Shown: positions 8,470 through 18,008 of the stretch, in pieces
Numbering within the stretch: the first letter of the stretch is position 1
Layout: each line of letters begins with the position of its first letter
Source: JAZQQB01 sp045628865
GTDB taxonomy: Bacteria; Bacillota; Clostridia; Lachnospirales; Lachnospiraceae
Direction of reading: 5' to 3'
DNA length: 45,034 nucleotides
Assembly: GCA_045628865.1 (NCBI GenBank)
Contig: JAZQQB010000075.1
Location: 1 to 45,034 of the forward strand
Notes under the pieces: model-generated
The model's database searches: none
What the model saw: only the letters and a program-made list of their open reading frames with translations
Told to the model about the DNA's origin: nothing
Position numbers and translations under genes: made by a program

Positions 8470-8517
8470 CGAGGTTGAAAAAAGTTCTTAAGAAGAAACA
8501 GACAGGAGCGTTGCACA

Positions 8518-9966
8518 ATGGCTGATAGGTTACATATTCAGATGGATGATGAGAGCAAGTTGAAAGAAGAGTGTGGTGTCTTTGGTATGTACGATTTTGA
8601 CGGGGGTGATGTAGCTTCCTCAATCTACTACGGTTTATTAGCATTACAGCATCGAGGCCAGGAAAGTTGTGGTATTGCAGTTAGTGACACACAGGGGCCA
8701 AAGGGGAAGGTGATCACACACAAGGATATGGGTTTGGTGAATGAAGCCTTTACACCGGAAATTTTAGAAAAGATGCAAGGAGATATTGGCGTTGGACATG
8801 TTAGATATTCAACAGCAGGCAGCTCCACAAGAGAGAATGCACAGCCGCTCGTAATCAACTATGTGAAGGGTGCCTTAGGAATGGCGCATAATGGTAACCT
8901 GATCAATGCACCAGAACTTCGTCAGGAATTGGCTTATACAGGTGCTATTTTCCAGACAACCATTGATTCTGAAGTTATCGCTTATGGAATTGCAAGAGAA
9001 CGACTGAACACAAAGAGCGTCGAAGAAGCAGTGCTTCGCGCTATGAAGAAGATAAAAGGCGCATATTCATTGGTAGTAATGTCTCCAAGAAAGCTTATTG
9101 GCGCAAGAGATCCATTTGGTTTTAGACCATTAGTCATTGGAAAAAGAGACAATACGTATGTGCTTGCAAGTGAAACATGTGCATTAGATACAATTGGTGC
9201 AACCTTTATTAGAGATGTACTTCCAGGTGAGGTAGTAACGATAAGTCCAGAATTTGGAATTCGATCAGATACATCTATGTGTTTGAAACCAGAAGAACAT
9301 GCAAGATGTATTTTTGAGTATATTTATTTTGCAAGACCAGACAGTAACATTGATGGTGTTGGTGTTTATAATGCAAGAATCAAGGCAGGTCAGTTTTTAG
9401 CAATGGATTCGCCAGTAGACGCTGATTTGGTAGTAGGTGTTCCAGAATCTGGTAACTGTGCGGCACTTGGTTATTCTTTACAGTCAGGAATTCCTTATGG
9501 AACTGCTTTTGTAAAGAACTCCTATGTAGGTCGTACCTTTATCAAACCTAAGCAGAAGAATCGTGAAAGCAGTGTTCAGGTGAAATTAAATGCTGTTCGC
9601 GATGCAGTAAAAGGAAAGCGGGTGATCATGATCGATGACAGTATTGTTCGTGGTACCACTTCAGATAGAATTGTAAGGATGCTTCGTGATGCAGGCGCAA
9701 GCGAAGTACATGTAAGAATCAGTTCGCCGCCATTTTTGTGGCCATGTTATTTTGGTACAGATGTTCCAGAAAGAGAGCAGCTGATCGCTTACAATAAATC
9801 CATCGAGGAAATCAGACAGATCATTGGTGCTGACAGTCTTGGATATTTAGGAATCGATCGATTGTCAGAAATGGTTGATGGACTTGGAATCTGTAAGGGA
9901 TGCTTTACAGGAAATTATCCAATGGATCCTCCAACTGAGGATATCCGTGGAGAGATGGAAGCTTAA
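8518..9966 (+). CDS. purF: Amidophosphoribosyltransferase
   Basis: Catalyses the first committed step of purine synthesis: PRPP plus glutamine to phosphoribosylamine. The 482-residue protein has an 18-residue propeptide before the N-terminal nucleophile Cys19 (EECGVFGMYD), so it should be processed to expose Cys. The glutaminase domain spans about 19-250, including RYSTAGSS and AHNGNL. The phosphoribosyltransferase domain follows with the PRPP loop VIMIDDSIVRGTT. Cys residues at ARCIFEYIY, LWPCYFGTD and ICKGC match the 4Fe-4S ligands of the Bacillus-type enzyme, implying oxygen-sensitive maturation. It sits upstream of purB but is separated from it by a terminator-like hairpin. Confidence 0.97.
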   Translation: MADRLHIQMDDESKLKEECGVFGMYDFDGGDVASSIYYGLLALQHRGQESCGIAVSDTQGPKGKVITHKDMGLVNEAFTPEILEKMQGDIGVGHVRYSTAGSSTRENAQPLVINYVKGALGMAHNGNLINAPELRQELAYTGAIFQTTIDSEVIAYGIARERLNTKSVEEAVLRAMKKIKGAYSLVVMSPRKLIGARDPFGFRPLVIGKRDNTYVLASETCALDTIGATFIRDVLPGEVVTISPEFGIRSDTSMCLKPEEHARCIFEYIYFARPDSNIDGVGVYNARIKAGQFLAMDSPVDADLVVGVPESGNCAALGYSLQSGIPYGTAFVKNSYVGRTFIKPKQKNRESSVQVKLNAVRDAVKGKRVIMIDDSIVRGTTSDRIVRMLRDAGASEVHVRISSPPFLWPCYFGTDVPEREQLIAYNKSIEEIRQIIGADSLGYLGIDRLSEMVDGLGICKGCFTGNYPMDPPTEDIRGEMEA

Positions 9967-9979
9967 GAGATTGTAACCG

Positions 9980-10010
9980 ACACTATCAGGTTATCCTGAT
10001 AGTGTTTCGT
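9980..10010 (+). terminator. Hairpin between purF and purB
   Basis: A perfect 11-bp stem ACACTATCAGG / CCTGATAGTGT (9980-9990 with 9995-10005) with TTAT loop, followed by only TTTCGT. The weak T run suggests partial termination between purF and purB rather than a full stop. Confidence 0.65.
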
Positions 10011-10057
10011 GTGCATAGAAATGATTTTAAACCAAAAGAAAGAAGAGGAATGAGTGA

Positions 10058-11512
10058 ATGAGCAATACAGATGTTTATGTAAGCCCACTGTCAGAAAGAT
10101 ATGCAAGTAAGGAAATGCAGTATGTGTTTTCTCCAGATATGAAATTCAGAACATGGAGAAGATTATGGATCGCATTGGCTGAAACAGAGATGGAATTAGG
10201 ACTTTCAGAGAATGGAAAGCCGGTTATTACTCAGGAACAGATTGATGAATTGAAAGCACATGCAACTGATATCAATTATGATGTTGCCAAGGAAAGAGAA
10301 AAATTGGTACGTCATGATGTTATGAGCCATGTATATGCATATGGACAGCAGTGTCCTAAGGCAGCAGGTATCATTCATCTTGGAGCAACTTCTTGTTATG
10401 TTGGTGACAATACAGATATTATCGTTATGAATGAAGCATTAAAGCTTGTTCATAAGAAATTGGTAAATGTAATTGATGAGTTATCTAAGTTTGCTATGAA
10501 GTACAAGGATCAGCCAACTTTAGCATTTACACATTTCCAACCAGCACAGCCTACAACAGTTGGTAAACGTGCAACATTATGGACACAGGAATTTTTGATG
10601 GATTTAGAGGATCTTGAGTATGTACAGTCTACTTTGAAGTTATTAGGCTCAAAGGGAACAACTGGTACACAGGCAAGCTTCCTTGAATTATTTAATGGTG
10701 ATCAGGAAACAATTGACAAAATTGATCCAATGATCGCGGAAAAAATGGGATTTAAACAGTGCTATCCAGTTTCTGGTCAGACATATTCTCGTAAAGTAGA
10801 TACAAGAGTAGCCAATATTTTAGCTGGTATTGCTGCAAGTGCACACAAGATGTCTAATGATATCCGTTTATTACAGCACTTAAAAGAGGTTGAGGAACCA
10901 TTTGAAAAGAACCAGATTGGTTCAAGTGCAATGGCATATAAGAGAAATCCAATGCGTTCAGAACGAATTGCTTCTTTATCTCGTTACGTAATGGTAGATG
11001 CCTTAAATCCAGCAATTACATCTGCTACACAGTGGTTTGAAAGAACACTTGATGATTCAGCAAACAAGAGACTTTCTATTCCAGAAGCGTTCTTGGCAAT
11101 TGATGGTATTTTAGATCTTTGCTTGAATGTAGTAGATGGACTTGTTGTATATCCTAAGGTTATTGAGAAACACTTTATGGCTGAGATTCCATTCATGGCT
11201 ACAGAAAATATCATGATGGATGCGGTTAAGAATGGTGGTAACCGTCAGGAATTACATGAAAAGATTCGTCAGCTTTCTATGGAAGCTGGAAAAACTGTGA
11301 AAGAAGAAGGAAAGGATAACAATTTATTAGAGTTGATTGCCAATGATCCATCCTTTAACTTAACACTAGAAGAATTACAGAAAACTTTAGATCCAGCAAA
11401 ATATGTTGGACGTTCCAGAGAACAGGTAGTAGCTTTTGTTGAAAAGGTTTGTAAACCTGTATTAGAAGCAAACAAAGCTGAGTTAGGTGTAAAAGCTGAA
11501 ATCAATGTATAA
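10058..11512 (+). CDS. purB: Adenylosuccinate lyase
   Basis: Cleaves SAICAR to AICAR plus fumarate and adenylosuccinate to AMP plus fumarate. The 484-residue length is normal for the longer subclass. The fumarase/aspartase-superfamily signature GSSAMAYKRNPMRSE is present near residue 290 and carries the flexible-loop catalytic Ser. The upstream substrate-binding signatures HDVMSHVYAYG and HLGATSCYVGDN are near residues 90-120. A good GAAGAGGAA ribosome site precedes the ATG. It is followed by a strong terminator. Its partner purF is just upstream, while purL lies 26 kb downstream. Confidence 0.97.
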   Translation: MSNTDVYVSPLSERYASKEMQYVFSPDMKFRTWRRLWIALAETEMELGLSENGKPVITQEQIDELKAHATDINYDVAKEREKLVRHDVMSHVYAYGQQCPKAAGIIHLGATSCYVGDNTDIIVMNEALKLVHKKLVNVIDELSKFAMKYKDQPTLAFTHFQPAQPTTVGKRATLWTQEFLMDLEDLEYVQSTLKLLGSKGTTGTQASFLELFNGDQETIDKIDPMIAEKMGFKQCYPVSGQTYSRKVDTRVANILAGIAASAHKMSNDIRLLQHLKEVEEPFEKNQIGSSAMAYKRNPMRSERIASLSRYVMVDALNPAITSATQWFERTLDDSANKRLSIPEAFLAIDGILDLCLNVVDGLVVYPKVIEKHFMAEIPFMATENIMMDAVKNGGNRQELHEKIRQLSMEAGKTVKEEGKDNNLLELIANDPSFNLTLEELQKTLDPAKYVGRSREQVVAFVEKVCKPVLEANKAELGVKAEINV

Positions 11513-11515
11513 GAA

Positions 11516-11548
11516 AACGGGCAGGAGTGTCACCCCTGCCCGTTCTGA
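11516..11548 (+). terminator. Terminator after purB
   Basis: A 10-bp G/C-rich stem AACGGGCAGG / CCTGCCCGTT (11516-11525 with 11535-11544), 9-base loop, four bases after the purB stop. The T run is short, so it may be a Rho-aided or weak intrinsic terminator. Confidence 0.75.
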
Positions 11549-11605
11549 ATGAGTATAAAATATTTCTAGTTAATTGAGAACAAAAATACTAAGGTGAGGA
11601 TATTT

Positions 11606-13357
11606 ATGAAAAAGAAACGGATTCTGACCATCGTGCTGGTTCTTGGAATCATAATCGGAGCAGGGGCTTTTTTTACGATTGATTATATTTTTGGTATATA
11701 TGGGGAAGTAGTCATTGAGGCAGGAGGACAGCTTACTGCCAGTGATTTTTTAGAACACCATTTGATAGAAGCTTCTTTTGTTCCGGGAGAAAGCGAATTT
11801 GATTTGAAGATTCCAGGAACTTATCCGGTAAAGATTCAGGCTGGTATTTTTAAATTAAATAGTAAGCTGATCGTGGAGGATACCATTGTTCCAGTAGCAC
11901 AAGGAAGAGATTTGGTGATTCCATATGGACAGATAGTGGCTGCAAGTGAAATGGTTTGTGATATTTTGGATGCAACGGAAGTATCTGTACGATTTGCAAC
12001 TGAACCAGATTTTTCGTTACTTGGTGATCAAAAGGTAACTATGATCGTATCCGATCTAGGGCAGAACGAAACAGTTGTGGAATCTTTACTTACAATCTCA
12101 CCGGTTGTAGAGTACTTATCATTAGAACTTGGTAGTAGCAAGCCTAATGTACAGGACTTTTTGGTTGCTGCATGCGAAGCCAATGCCCCAAATCTTTCTA
12201 CGGTGGATATGAGTCATGTAGGTGTATATCCAGTGATCATAGAAGTGGCTGGAAAAGAGTTTACCAGTGAACTTCGAATTGAAGATACTCTTGCACCAAT
12301 GTTTACGGTCAGTGAACGTTTCATTTATCAGGGTGTGACACCAGAAGGAGAGATGTTTGTAGATAATGGCTATGATCTGAGCGGAACTGTTATCTATTCA
12401 ATAGAAGAAAGTATTGATACTATGCAGACTGGTCTTTACCAGGTGACGGTTGTTGGAACGGATGAAAGTGGTAATGCTACAAAGCAGTCTACGACAATGA
12501 CAGTATTGGAAGATACAGAACCACCAGTGTTTTATGGATTAACAGATAAGGTGACATATGTGGGAGATTCCTATTCTTATAGAACTGGAATTACTGTTGA
12601 AGATAATTCGGGAGTGGAACTAACTTATGATATTGAAGCTTCCGCAGTAAATCTATCACAGGAGGGAACCTATACTGCAACCTATACAGCAAGAGATTTT
12701 GCCGGAAATGAAACTGTGGCCAGTATATCCATAGAGGTTCGTACGCATGAATATTCCTTGGAACAGGTAAATGCACTTGCAGATGAGGTTTTGAATAAGA
12801 TCATTACTCCTAGCATGACAGATTATGAGAAATGTAATGCCATCTATACATGGATTCGTCAGAATGTTGGTTATATCAATCACACGGATAAGGATGATTA
12901 TTTAAAGGCTGCCTATGAAGCATTTACCAGAAAGCAGGGTGACTGTTATGCATACTATGCAGTATCCAAGGTGCTTTTAACACAGGCAGGTATTGAGAAT
13001 CGCGATATTGAAAAGATTCCAAGTAAATCACGTCATTATTGGAATCTGGTGAATATTGGAGATGGTTGGTATCATTTTGATACAACTCCAAGAACAACAG
13101 GTGCAGAATTCTTTATGCTGACAGATGATCAGATGATGTCATATTCTAACATTCACTATGGATCACATAATTATGATCCAGAGCTTTATAAGGATGTAGA
13201 ATGGGGTACTACAGAATATCATGATTTCAATCCAAATTATCGAAAACCTAGACCACAGGCAGAAGAAGGTGCAGCAGGTGCTCCTGGAGATGCAGGAGCA
13301 GGGGACACAGGTGCAGGAGATGCTCCTGCTGCTCCACCAGTAGAGGCTACTCCATAA
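11606..13357 (+). CDS. Membrane-anchored transglutaminase-like protein with Ig-like repeats
   Basis: A 583-residue protein with an uncleaved N-terminal membrane anchor (about residues 6-28). It continues with several extracellular beta-sandwich repeats (about 30-400; TGLYQVTVVGTDESGN and GTYTATYTARDFAGNET are typical bacterial Ig-like strands). A transglutaminase-like domain (about 405-520) follows. The Cys-His-Asp triad is visible: GDCYAYYA near 446, SRHYWNLV near 476 and HFDTTP near 491. The tail is low-complexity Ala/Gly/Pro/Asp. Bacterial members can be cysteine proteases or crosslinking enzymes at the wall; activity is unknown here. I chose ATG 11606 over the GTG at 11594, because AAGGTGAGG (11591-11599) is a well-placed ribosome site. 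It precedes the dlt-like genes, suggesting work on the cell envelope. Confidence 0.8.
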   Translation: MKKKRILTIVLVLGIIIGAGAFFTIDYIFGIYGEVVIEAGGQLTASDFLEHHLIEASFVPGESEFDLKIPGTYPVKIQAGIFKLNSKLIVEDTIVPVAQGRDLVIPYGQIVAASEMVCDILDATEVSVRFATEPDFSLLGDQKVTMIVSDLGQNETVVESLLTISPVVEYLSLELGSSKPNVQDFLVAACEANAPNLSTVDMSHVGVYPVIIEVAGKEFTSELRIEDTLAPMFTVSERFIYQGVTPEGEMFVDNGYDLSGTVIYSIEESIDTMQTGLYQVTVVGTDESGNATKQSTTMTVLEDTEPPVFYGLTDKVTYVGDSYSYRTGITVEDNSGVELTYDIEASAVNLSQEGTYTATYTARDFAGNETVASISIEVRTHEYSLEQVNALADEVLNKIITPSMTDYEKCNAIYTWIRQNVGYINHTDKDDYLKAAYEAFTRKQGDCYAYYAVSKVLLTQAGIENRDIEKIPSKSRHYWNLVNIGDGWYHFDTTPRTTGAEFFMLTDDQMMSYSNIHYGSHNYDPELYKDVEWGTTEYHDFNPNYRKPRPQAEEGAAGAPGDAGAGDTGAGDAPAAPPVEATP

Positions 13358-13409
13358 TACATAGGATTTCGTGGAACGAAATGTAGATAAGATTGAAGGG
13401 AAATAGAAA

Positions 13410-14936
13410 ATGAGCGAAAAAGTCATGTTAACAAATGTGTTAGAATATTTAGATCCAACAGTGAAAAGAGTTCCAGATAAGGTTGCATTTGCCAATGAAT
13501 CTGAGGAATTTACATTTAGACAGGTGTATGATCTTCATAGAGGAGTTGCAACCTTTTTACATCAGAAGGGTCTATATAAAGAACCAGTTATTGTGTTTAT
13601 GAAAAAGCATCCAAAAACAATCATTAGCTTTTTTGGTGTGATTGCAGCAGGAGATTTTTATGTACCAATCGATGAGGAAATGCCAGCAGCAAGAATTGAT
13701 CTGATCTTGGATAACTGCAAACCAAGAGCGATTATCTGTGATGCAGAAACTATCGAAATTGCCAAGACATTTCATTTTGAGGGTGAGCTATATCTTTTTG
13801 ATGAAATCAGTGCAACAAAGGCAGATGATATGGTATTGTCTCTGATTCGTGAGAAAGCAATTGATACAGATCCAATTTATATTGTATTTACATCAGGATC
13901 TACAGGAGTACCAAAGGGTGTATGTGCCTGCCATAGATCAGTACTGGATTATATTGAAAGATTATCAGATGTATTGGAATTTAATGAGGACACTGTGTTT
14001 GGTAATCAGACACCACTTTATTTTGATGCCTGCTTAAAGGAGTTGTATCCAACTCTTAAATTTGGTGCAACTACCTATATTATTCCCAAAAGTCTATTTA
14101 TGTTCCCAATCAAACTTGTGGAATTTTTGAATGAGAAAAAAATCAATACAGTATGCTGGGTTGTATCAGCGTTGACGATGATCTCAGCTTTTGGGGTATT
14201 AGATAAGGTAAAGCCAGAATACTTAAAAACCATAGCATTTGGTAGTGAAGTATTCCCAATCAAACAGTTTAAAGCATGGAGAAAGGCACTTCCAGATGCA
14301 ACTTTCACTAATCTATATGGACCAACAGAGGGAACAGGAATGTGCTGTTATTATCGTGTTAACAGAGAATTCGAATTAGGAGATGTGATTCCAATTGGAC
14401 GTCCTTTCCATAATACAGAGATCATGTTGTTGACTGAGGAGAATAAGCTTGCCAAGGATGGTGAACCAGGCGAAATCTGCATCAGAGGAACTTCTGTCAC
14501 ATTGGGTTATTACAATAATCCAGAAAAGACAAGTGAGTCTTTCACACAGAACCCGCTTAATACAGCATATCCAGAATTGATCTATCGAACCGGTGATATC
14601 GGAAAGTACAATGAATATGGAGAATTGATCTTTGTATCCCGAAAGGATTATCAGATTAAGCACATGGGACATCGAATTGAACTTGGCGAAATTGAAGCCA
14701 ATGTGAATACAGTGCCAGAGATCAAGTCTTGTGGTTGTATTTATGACAAGGATAAGAGTAAGATTGTTCTTTATTATGTAGGAGATATCTCAACAAAGGA
14801 TCTGACTGCTACATTAAAGGATAAGCTTCCGAGATATATGATTCCAAATCATGTGGAACAGTTAGAAACAATGCCGCTTACACCAAATGGAAAGATTGAT
14901 CGAGTATTTCTTTCTAATAAGTATAAAAATAAGTAA
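13410..14936 (+). CDS. Amino-acid adenylating ligase, DltA-like
   Basis: A 508-residue stand-alone adenylation enzyme of the ANL superfamily, close in length to DltA (D-alanine:D-alanyl carrier ligase). The motifs run in order: P-loop-like FTSGSTGVPKG near residue 160, YGPTEGTG near 303, YRTGDIG near 391 and the C-terminal catalytic Lys in NGKIDR near 492. There is no fused carrier domain; a separate carrier gene follows 120 bp later. With the MBOAT and SGNH genes this makes a complete dlt-like set, so it probably activates D-alanine or another small amino acid and loads it on the carrier. Specificity cannot be read by eye, so I leave the symbol blank. Confidence 0.8.
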   Translation: MSEKVMLTNVLEYLDPTVKRVPDKVAFANESEEFTFRQVYDLHRGVATFLHQKGLYKEPVIVFMKKHPKTIISFFGVIAAGDFYVPIDEEMPAARIDLILDNCKPRAIICDAETIEIAKTFHFEGELYLFDEISATKADDMVLSLIREKAIDTDPIYIVFTSGSTGVPKGVCACHRSVLDYIERLSDVLEFNEDTVFGNQTPLYFDACLKELYPTLKFGATTYIIPKSLFMFPIKLVEFLNEKKINTVCWVVSALTMISAFGVLDKVKPEYLKTIAFGSEVFPIKQFKAWRKALPDATFTNLYGPTEGTGMCCYYRVNREFELGDVIPIGRPFHNTEIMLLTEENKLAKDGEPGEICIRGTSVTLGYYNNPEKTSESFTQNPLNTAYPELIYRTGDIGKYNEYGELIFVSRKDYQIKHMGHRIELGEIEANVNTVPEIKSCGCIYDKDKSKIVLYYVGDISTKDLTATLKDKLPRYMIPNHVEQLETMPLTPNGKIDRVFLSNKYKNK

Positions 14937-14968
14937 TTGTGATTCGTTCCCATTTATGAAGTAAAAAG

Positions 14969-14998
14969 TTGACGAAATCATAAAAACAGTTATATACT
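14969..14998 (+). promoter_or_regulatory. Internal promoter ahead of the carrier-protein gene
   Basis: TTGACG (14969-14974), 18-bp spacer, TATACT (14993-14998), about 60 bp upstream of the carrier ATG. It would allow carrier, MBOAT, SGNH and lipoprotein genes to be expressed apart from the ligase. Confidence 0.55.
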
Positions 14999-15056
14999 GA
15001 ATCGTAGTTTGTTTGAAACAAATAGAACGCGAATGCGCAAGAATGGAGAATACAAA

Positions 15057-15287
15057 ATGGAAGATTTATTAGAAATTTTACAGGATTTACATGCAGATGT
15101 AGACTTTGAGAATTGTGATACTTTGATTGATGATAAGATTTTAGATTCTTTTGATATTGTATCGTTAATCTCAGAAATCAATGAAGTATTTGATATTGCA
15201 ATTCCAGCAGATGAGATCATTCCAGAGAATTTTAACTCTGCTAAGGCATTGTATGCATTAATTGAAAGATTAAGCGACGAAGACTAA
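15057..15287 (+). CDS. Acyl/peptidyl carrier protein, DltC-like
   Basis: A 76-residue acidic four-helix carrier. The phosphopantetheine attachment site is the Ser in KILDSFDIVSLI near residue 30, where most carriers have DSL; Phe at the third position is tolerated in carriers of this kind. It should receive the aminoacyl group from the adjacent DltA-like ligase and present it to the MBOAT protein. ATG 15057 was chosen over the upstream TTG because GAATGGAGAA provides a ribosome site and the family starts here. The gene order ligase-carrier-MBOAT-SGNH differs from the classical dltABCD order. Confidence 0.85.
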   Translation: MEDLLEILQDLHADVDFENCDTLIDDKILDSFDIVSLISEINEVFDIAIPADEIIPENFNSAKALYALIERLSDED

Positions 15288-15307
15288 TAGGGAATAGGTG
15301 AGTTTGT

Positions 15308-16909
15308 ATGTCGTTTACAGCATATCATTTCTTTTTATTTGCCATCATACTCTTTTTCCTATATTATTTGGTGCCACGAAAAGAGAAAACGCAGTGGGTG
15401 ATATTACTGATTGCCAGTTATATTTTTTATGCGTTTGGCGGTATTCAATATATAGGATACATTGTTGTGACAACCGTATCTTCTTATATAATAAGTAGAA
15501 GATTAGGATATTGGTCAGATGTGCAAGCAGCCTATTTAAAGGCGCATAAGAAGGAACTTTCCAAAGAGGAAAAGAAGGCCTACAAGGCAGACATCAAGAA
15601 GAAAAGATGGGCTTTGCTGGTTGTTTGTTTGCTTCTTAATTTTGGAATTTTGGCTTTCTTTAAAGTGACCTCTGAACTGTGTATACGAGATTTTAATCAT
15701 TTGTTGCATACTTTTGGGATTAAAAAGATCATACCTTATAAGAGCTACGTTTTTCCGCTGGGTATTTCTTTTTATACCTTTATGAGTATGGGATATATGA
15801 TCGATGTGTATCGTGAGAAGTATGAACCAGAAAAGAATCCTTTTAAATTAGCTTTGCTGGTTTCTTTTTTTCCACAATTGATCCAAGGTCCAATTGGGAA
15901 GTTTGATCAAACGAAAAAGACCATGTTTACACCGCACAAATTTAATTCTTTGACAGTTTGTTCTGGTTTACAAAGAGTTTTGTGGGGATATTTTAAAAAG
16001 ATGGTAGTTGCAGACAGGTTGCTGGTTGCAACGAAGAATCTGTTTGAAATTGACAATCATTATACAGGCGCATATGTATTCATAGGATTATTGTTTCATG
16101 CGTTTCAATTGTACTGTGATTTTACAGGTGGAATCGATATCACAATTGGTATTAGTGAGGCCTTGGGAATCACATTAACAGAAAACTTTTATAGACCATT
16201 CTTTTCAAAATCCATTAAGGAATACTGGAGAAGATGGCATGTCTCCTTGGGTATTTGGTTCACAGAGTATGTATTTTATCCAGTTTCTGTATGCAAACCA
16301 ATGCTGAAGTTTTCCAAATTTACCAGAAGTCATTTCGGGGAGCATATGGGCAAAAGAGTGCCGGTTTATGTGTCTACCATTGCTGTGTGGCTTGTTACTG
16401 GCGTTTGGCATGGCCTTGCATGGAATTTCCTAATGTGGGGATTTGCAAACTGCTTTTTCCTGATTTTGGGTGAAGAAATGGAGCCGCTGTACCGTAAGTT
16501 TCATGAAAGATTTTCTGTTGAAGAAAAACGCTGGTTTAGAGATTTTCGTATTATAAGAACATTTCTTTTAATGTGCTGCATTAGAATGTTCGATTGTTAT
16601 TTGGATGTACCATATACCTTTAAAATGTGGTGGTCGATGTTTGCAACAAATAACTATAAAGAATTGTTTCAGGGTGGACTGCTTCAGTTAGGACTTACTT
16701 TGTTAGATTATAAGATACTGGCAATAGCGCTTGTGATTATATTTGCCGTAAGTGTGATCCAACGTACAGGAAGTGTCAGAGAAAAGATTAGACAATTACC
16801 ATTTGTTTTTCGATTTGTTTTGTGGTATGGATTATTTCTTTTGACACTTTTATGGGGTGCTTATGGTATTGGCTATGATGCTAGTCAATTTATTTACAAT
16901 CAATTTTAG
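15308..16909 (+). CDS. MBOAT-family O-acyltransferase, DltB/AlgI-like
   Basis: A polytopic membrane protein of 533 residues. The MBOAT features are present: the FPQLIQGPIGKF segment near residue 190, the SIKEYWRRWHVSLGIW motif near 305, and the invariant catalytic His in TGVWHGLAWNF near residue 366. DltB and AlgI move acyl or D-alanyl groups from cytoplasmic donors across the membrane to extracellular polymers; here the likely donor is the adjacent carrier. It starts 20 bp after the carrier stop and is followed 14 bp later by the SGNH gene, so they are co-transcribed. A charged insert (about 75-105, KELSKEEKKAYK) probably forms a cytoplasmic loop. Confidence 0.88.
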   Translation: MSFTAYHFFLFAIILFFLYYLVPRKEKTQWVILLIASYIFYAFGGIQYIGYIVVTTVSSYIISRRLGYWSDVQAAYLKAHKKELSKEEKKAYKADIKKKRWALLVVCLLLNFGILAFFKVTSELCIRDFNHLLHTFGIKKIIPYKSYVFPLGISFYTFMSMGYMIDVYREKYEPEKNPFKLALLVSFFPQLIQGPIGKFDQTKKTMFTPHKFNSLTVCSGLQRVLWGYFKKMVVADRLLVATKNLFEIDNHYTGAYVFIGLLFHAFQLYCDFTGGIDITIGISEALGITLTENFYRPFFSKSIKEYWRRWHVSLGIWFTEYVFYPVSVCKPMLKFSKFTRSHFGEHMGKRVPVYVSTIAVWLVTGVWHGLAWNFLMWGFANCFFLILGEEMEPLYRKFHERFSVEEKRWFRDFRIIRTFLLMCCIRMFDCYLDVPYTFKMWWSMFATNNYKELFQGGLLQLGLTLLDYKILAIALVIIFAVSVIQRTGSVREKIRQLPFVFRFVLWYGLFLLTLLWGAYGIGYDASQFIYNQF

Positions 16910-16923
16910 AAAAGAGGTATAAG

Positions 16924-17988
16924 GTGGAGAATAGAAAACGTAGTTGTATTCGTTTTGTGCTTTCTGCAATTGTGATCCTTGTTAGTTTATTTTTTTTACA
17001 AAGATTGTTGATGCCAAAATATATGTCTGATGTTGTGGAAGGAGCCATGATCGCAGAATATTATGATACAGAACATGATTTTGATGTGGTATTTGTTGGC
17101 GATTGTGAGGTATATGAGAATTTTTCACCACAGGTTCTGTGGGACGAGTATGGAATCAATTCTTACATCAGAGGAAGTGCCCAGCAGTTAATCTGGCAGT
17201 CCTATTATTTGATGGAGGATACCTTACGATATGAAACGCCAGATGTGTTTGTGTTTAATGTCCTGTCTATGAAATATGATGTTCCTCAGAATGAGGCCTA
17301 TAATAGAATGAGTATTGATGGCATGGAGTGGTCCATGGCAAAGGTGGAGAATATCAAGGCATCTATGACAGAAGAAGAGGAATTTTTGGATTATCTTTTT
17401 CCGATCCTGCGATACCATTCCCGTTGGAGTGAAGTGGGAGCAGAGGATGTAAAGTATTTATTTGATGCAGATAAGGTAACCTTTAATGGTTATTATATGA
17501 GATGTGATGTGTTAGGTGTTGATCCAAATGCGGTACCTAAGGGAAAGCCATTAGGAAATTATACATTTGGAGATAGCTGCTATGAATATTTAGATAAGAT
17601 GGTAGCGTTATGTGAGGAGCACGGTGTACAGCTTATGTTTGTAAAGGCACCTAGTCTTTATCCATATTGGTATGATCAGTGGGAAGAACAGATTGAACAG
17701 TATGCGAAAGAACATGATATTGTTTATATTAATTATCTGGAACTGATAGATGAACTTGGAATTGATTTTTCAACAGATACCTACGATCAGGGACTTCATA
17801 TGAATTTGTATGGAGCTGAGAAACTTTCTAAACATATTGGCGAAGTACTGGCTACGGAGTGTGGTGTAGAAAGCAGACGTGAGGAAGCACATTTAGAAGA
17901 AGTCTGGGATGCAGCAAGAAACGAATATCAGACTGAAATAGATGCCCAGCTTGCAGAAATTGAAGCAACGGGTAAGGTTGATCGATAA
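16924..17988 (+). CDS. SGNH-hydrolase-like protein, DltD-like, with Cys at the nucleophile position
   Basis: A 354-residue protein with one N-terminal membrane anchor (about residues 10-30) and an extracytoplasmic SGNH-like domain. In DltD-like proteins block I reads G-S-S; here it reads VGDCEVYE, so Cys61 replaces the nucleophilic Ser. Block V is preserved as DQGLHMNLYGA near residue 290 (Asp and His of the triad). Block-III-like FNVLSMKYD is near 110. With the upstream MBOAT it should act at the outer face, handing on or editing acyl or aminoacyl groups. Whether Cys is catalytic is unknown. The start is GTG 16924 with AAAAGAGG upstream. The C-terminus ends in a charged helix. Confidence 0.75.
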   Translation: MENRKRSCIRFVLSAIVILVSLFFLQRLLMPKYMSDVVEGAMIAEYYDTEHDFDVVFVGDCEVYENFSPQVLWDEYGINSYIRGSAQQLIWQSYYLMEDTLRYETPDVFVFNVLSMKYDVPQNEAYNRMSIDGMEWSMAKVENIKASMTEEEEFLDYLFPILRYHSRWSEVGAEDVKYLFDADKVTFNGYYMRCDVLGVDPNAVPKGKPLGNYTFGDSCYEYLDKMVALCEEHGVQLMFVKAPSLYPYWYDQWEEQIEQYAKEHDIVYINYLELIDELGIDFSTDTYDQGLHMNLYGAEKLSKHIGEVLATECGVESRREEAHLEEVWDAARNEYQTEIDAQLAEIEATGKVDR

Positions 17989-18008
17989 TTAGGAGGATAG
18001 TGAGAAAA

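Noticed and set aside
14970..14976. TGACGAA as a degenerate Spo0A box before the carrier gene
   Set aside because: It coincides with the -35 hexamer TTGACG and differs from the preferred TGTCGAA; chance is the simpler explanation.
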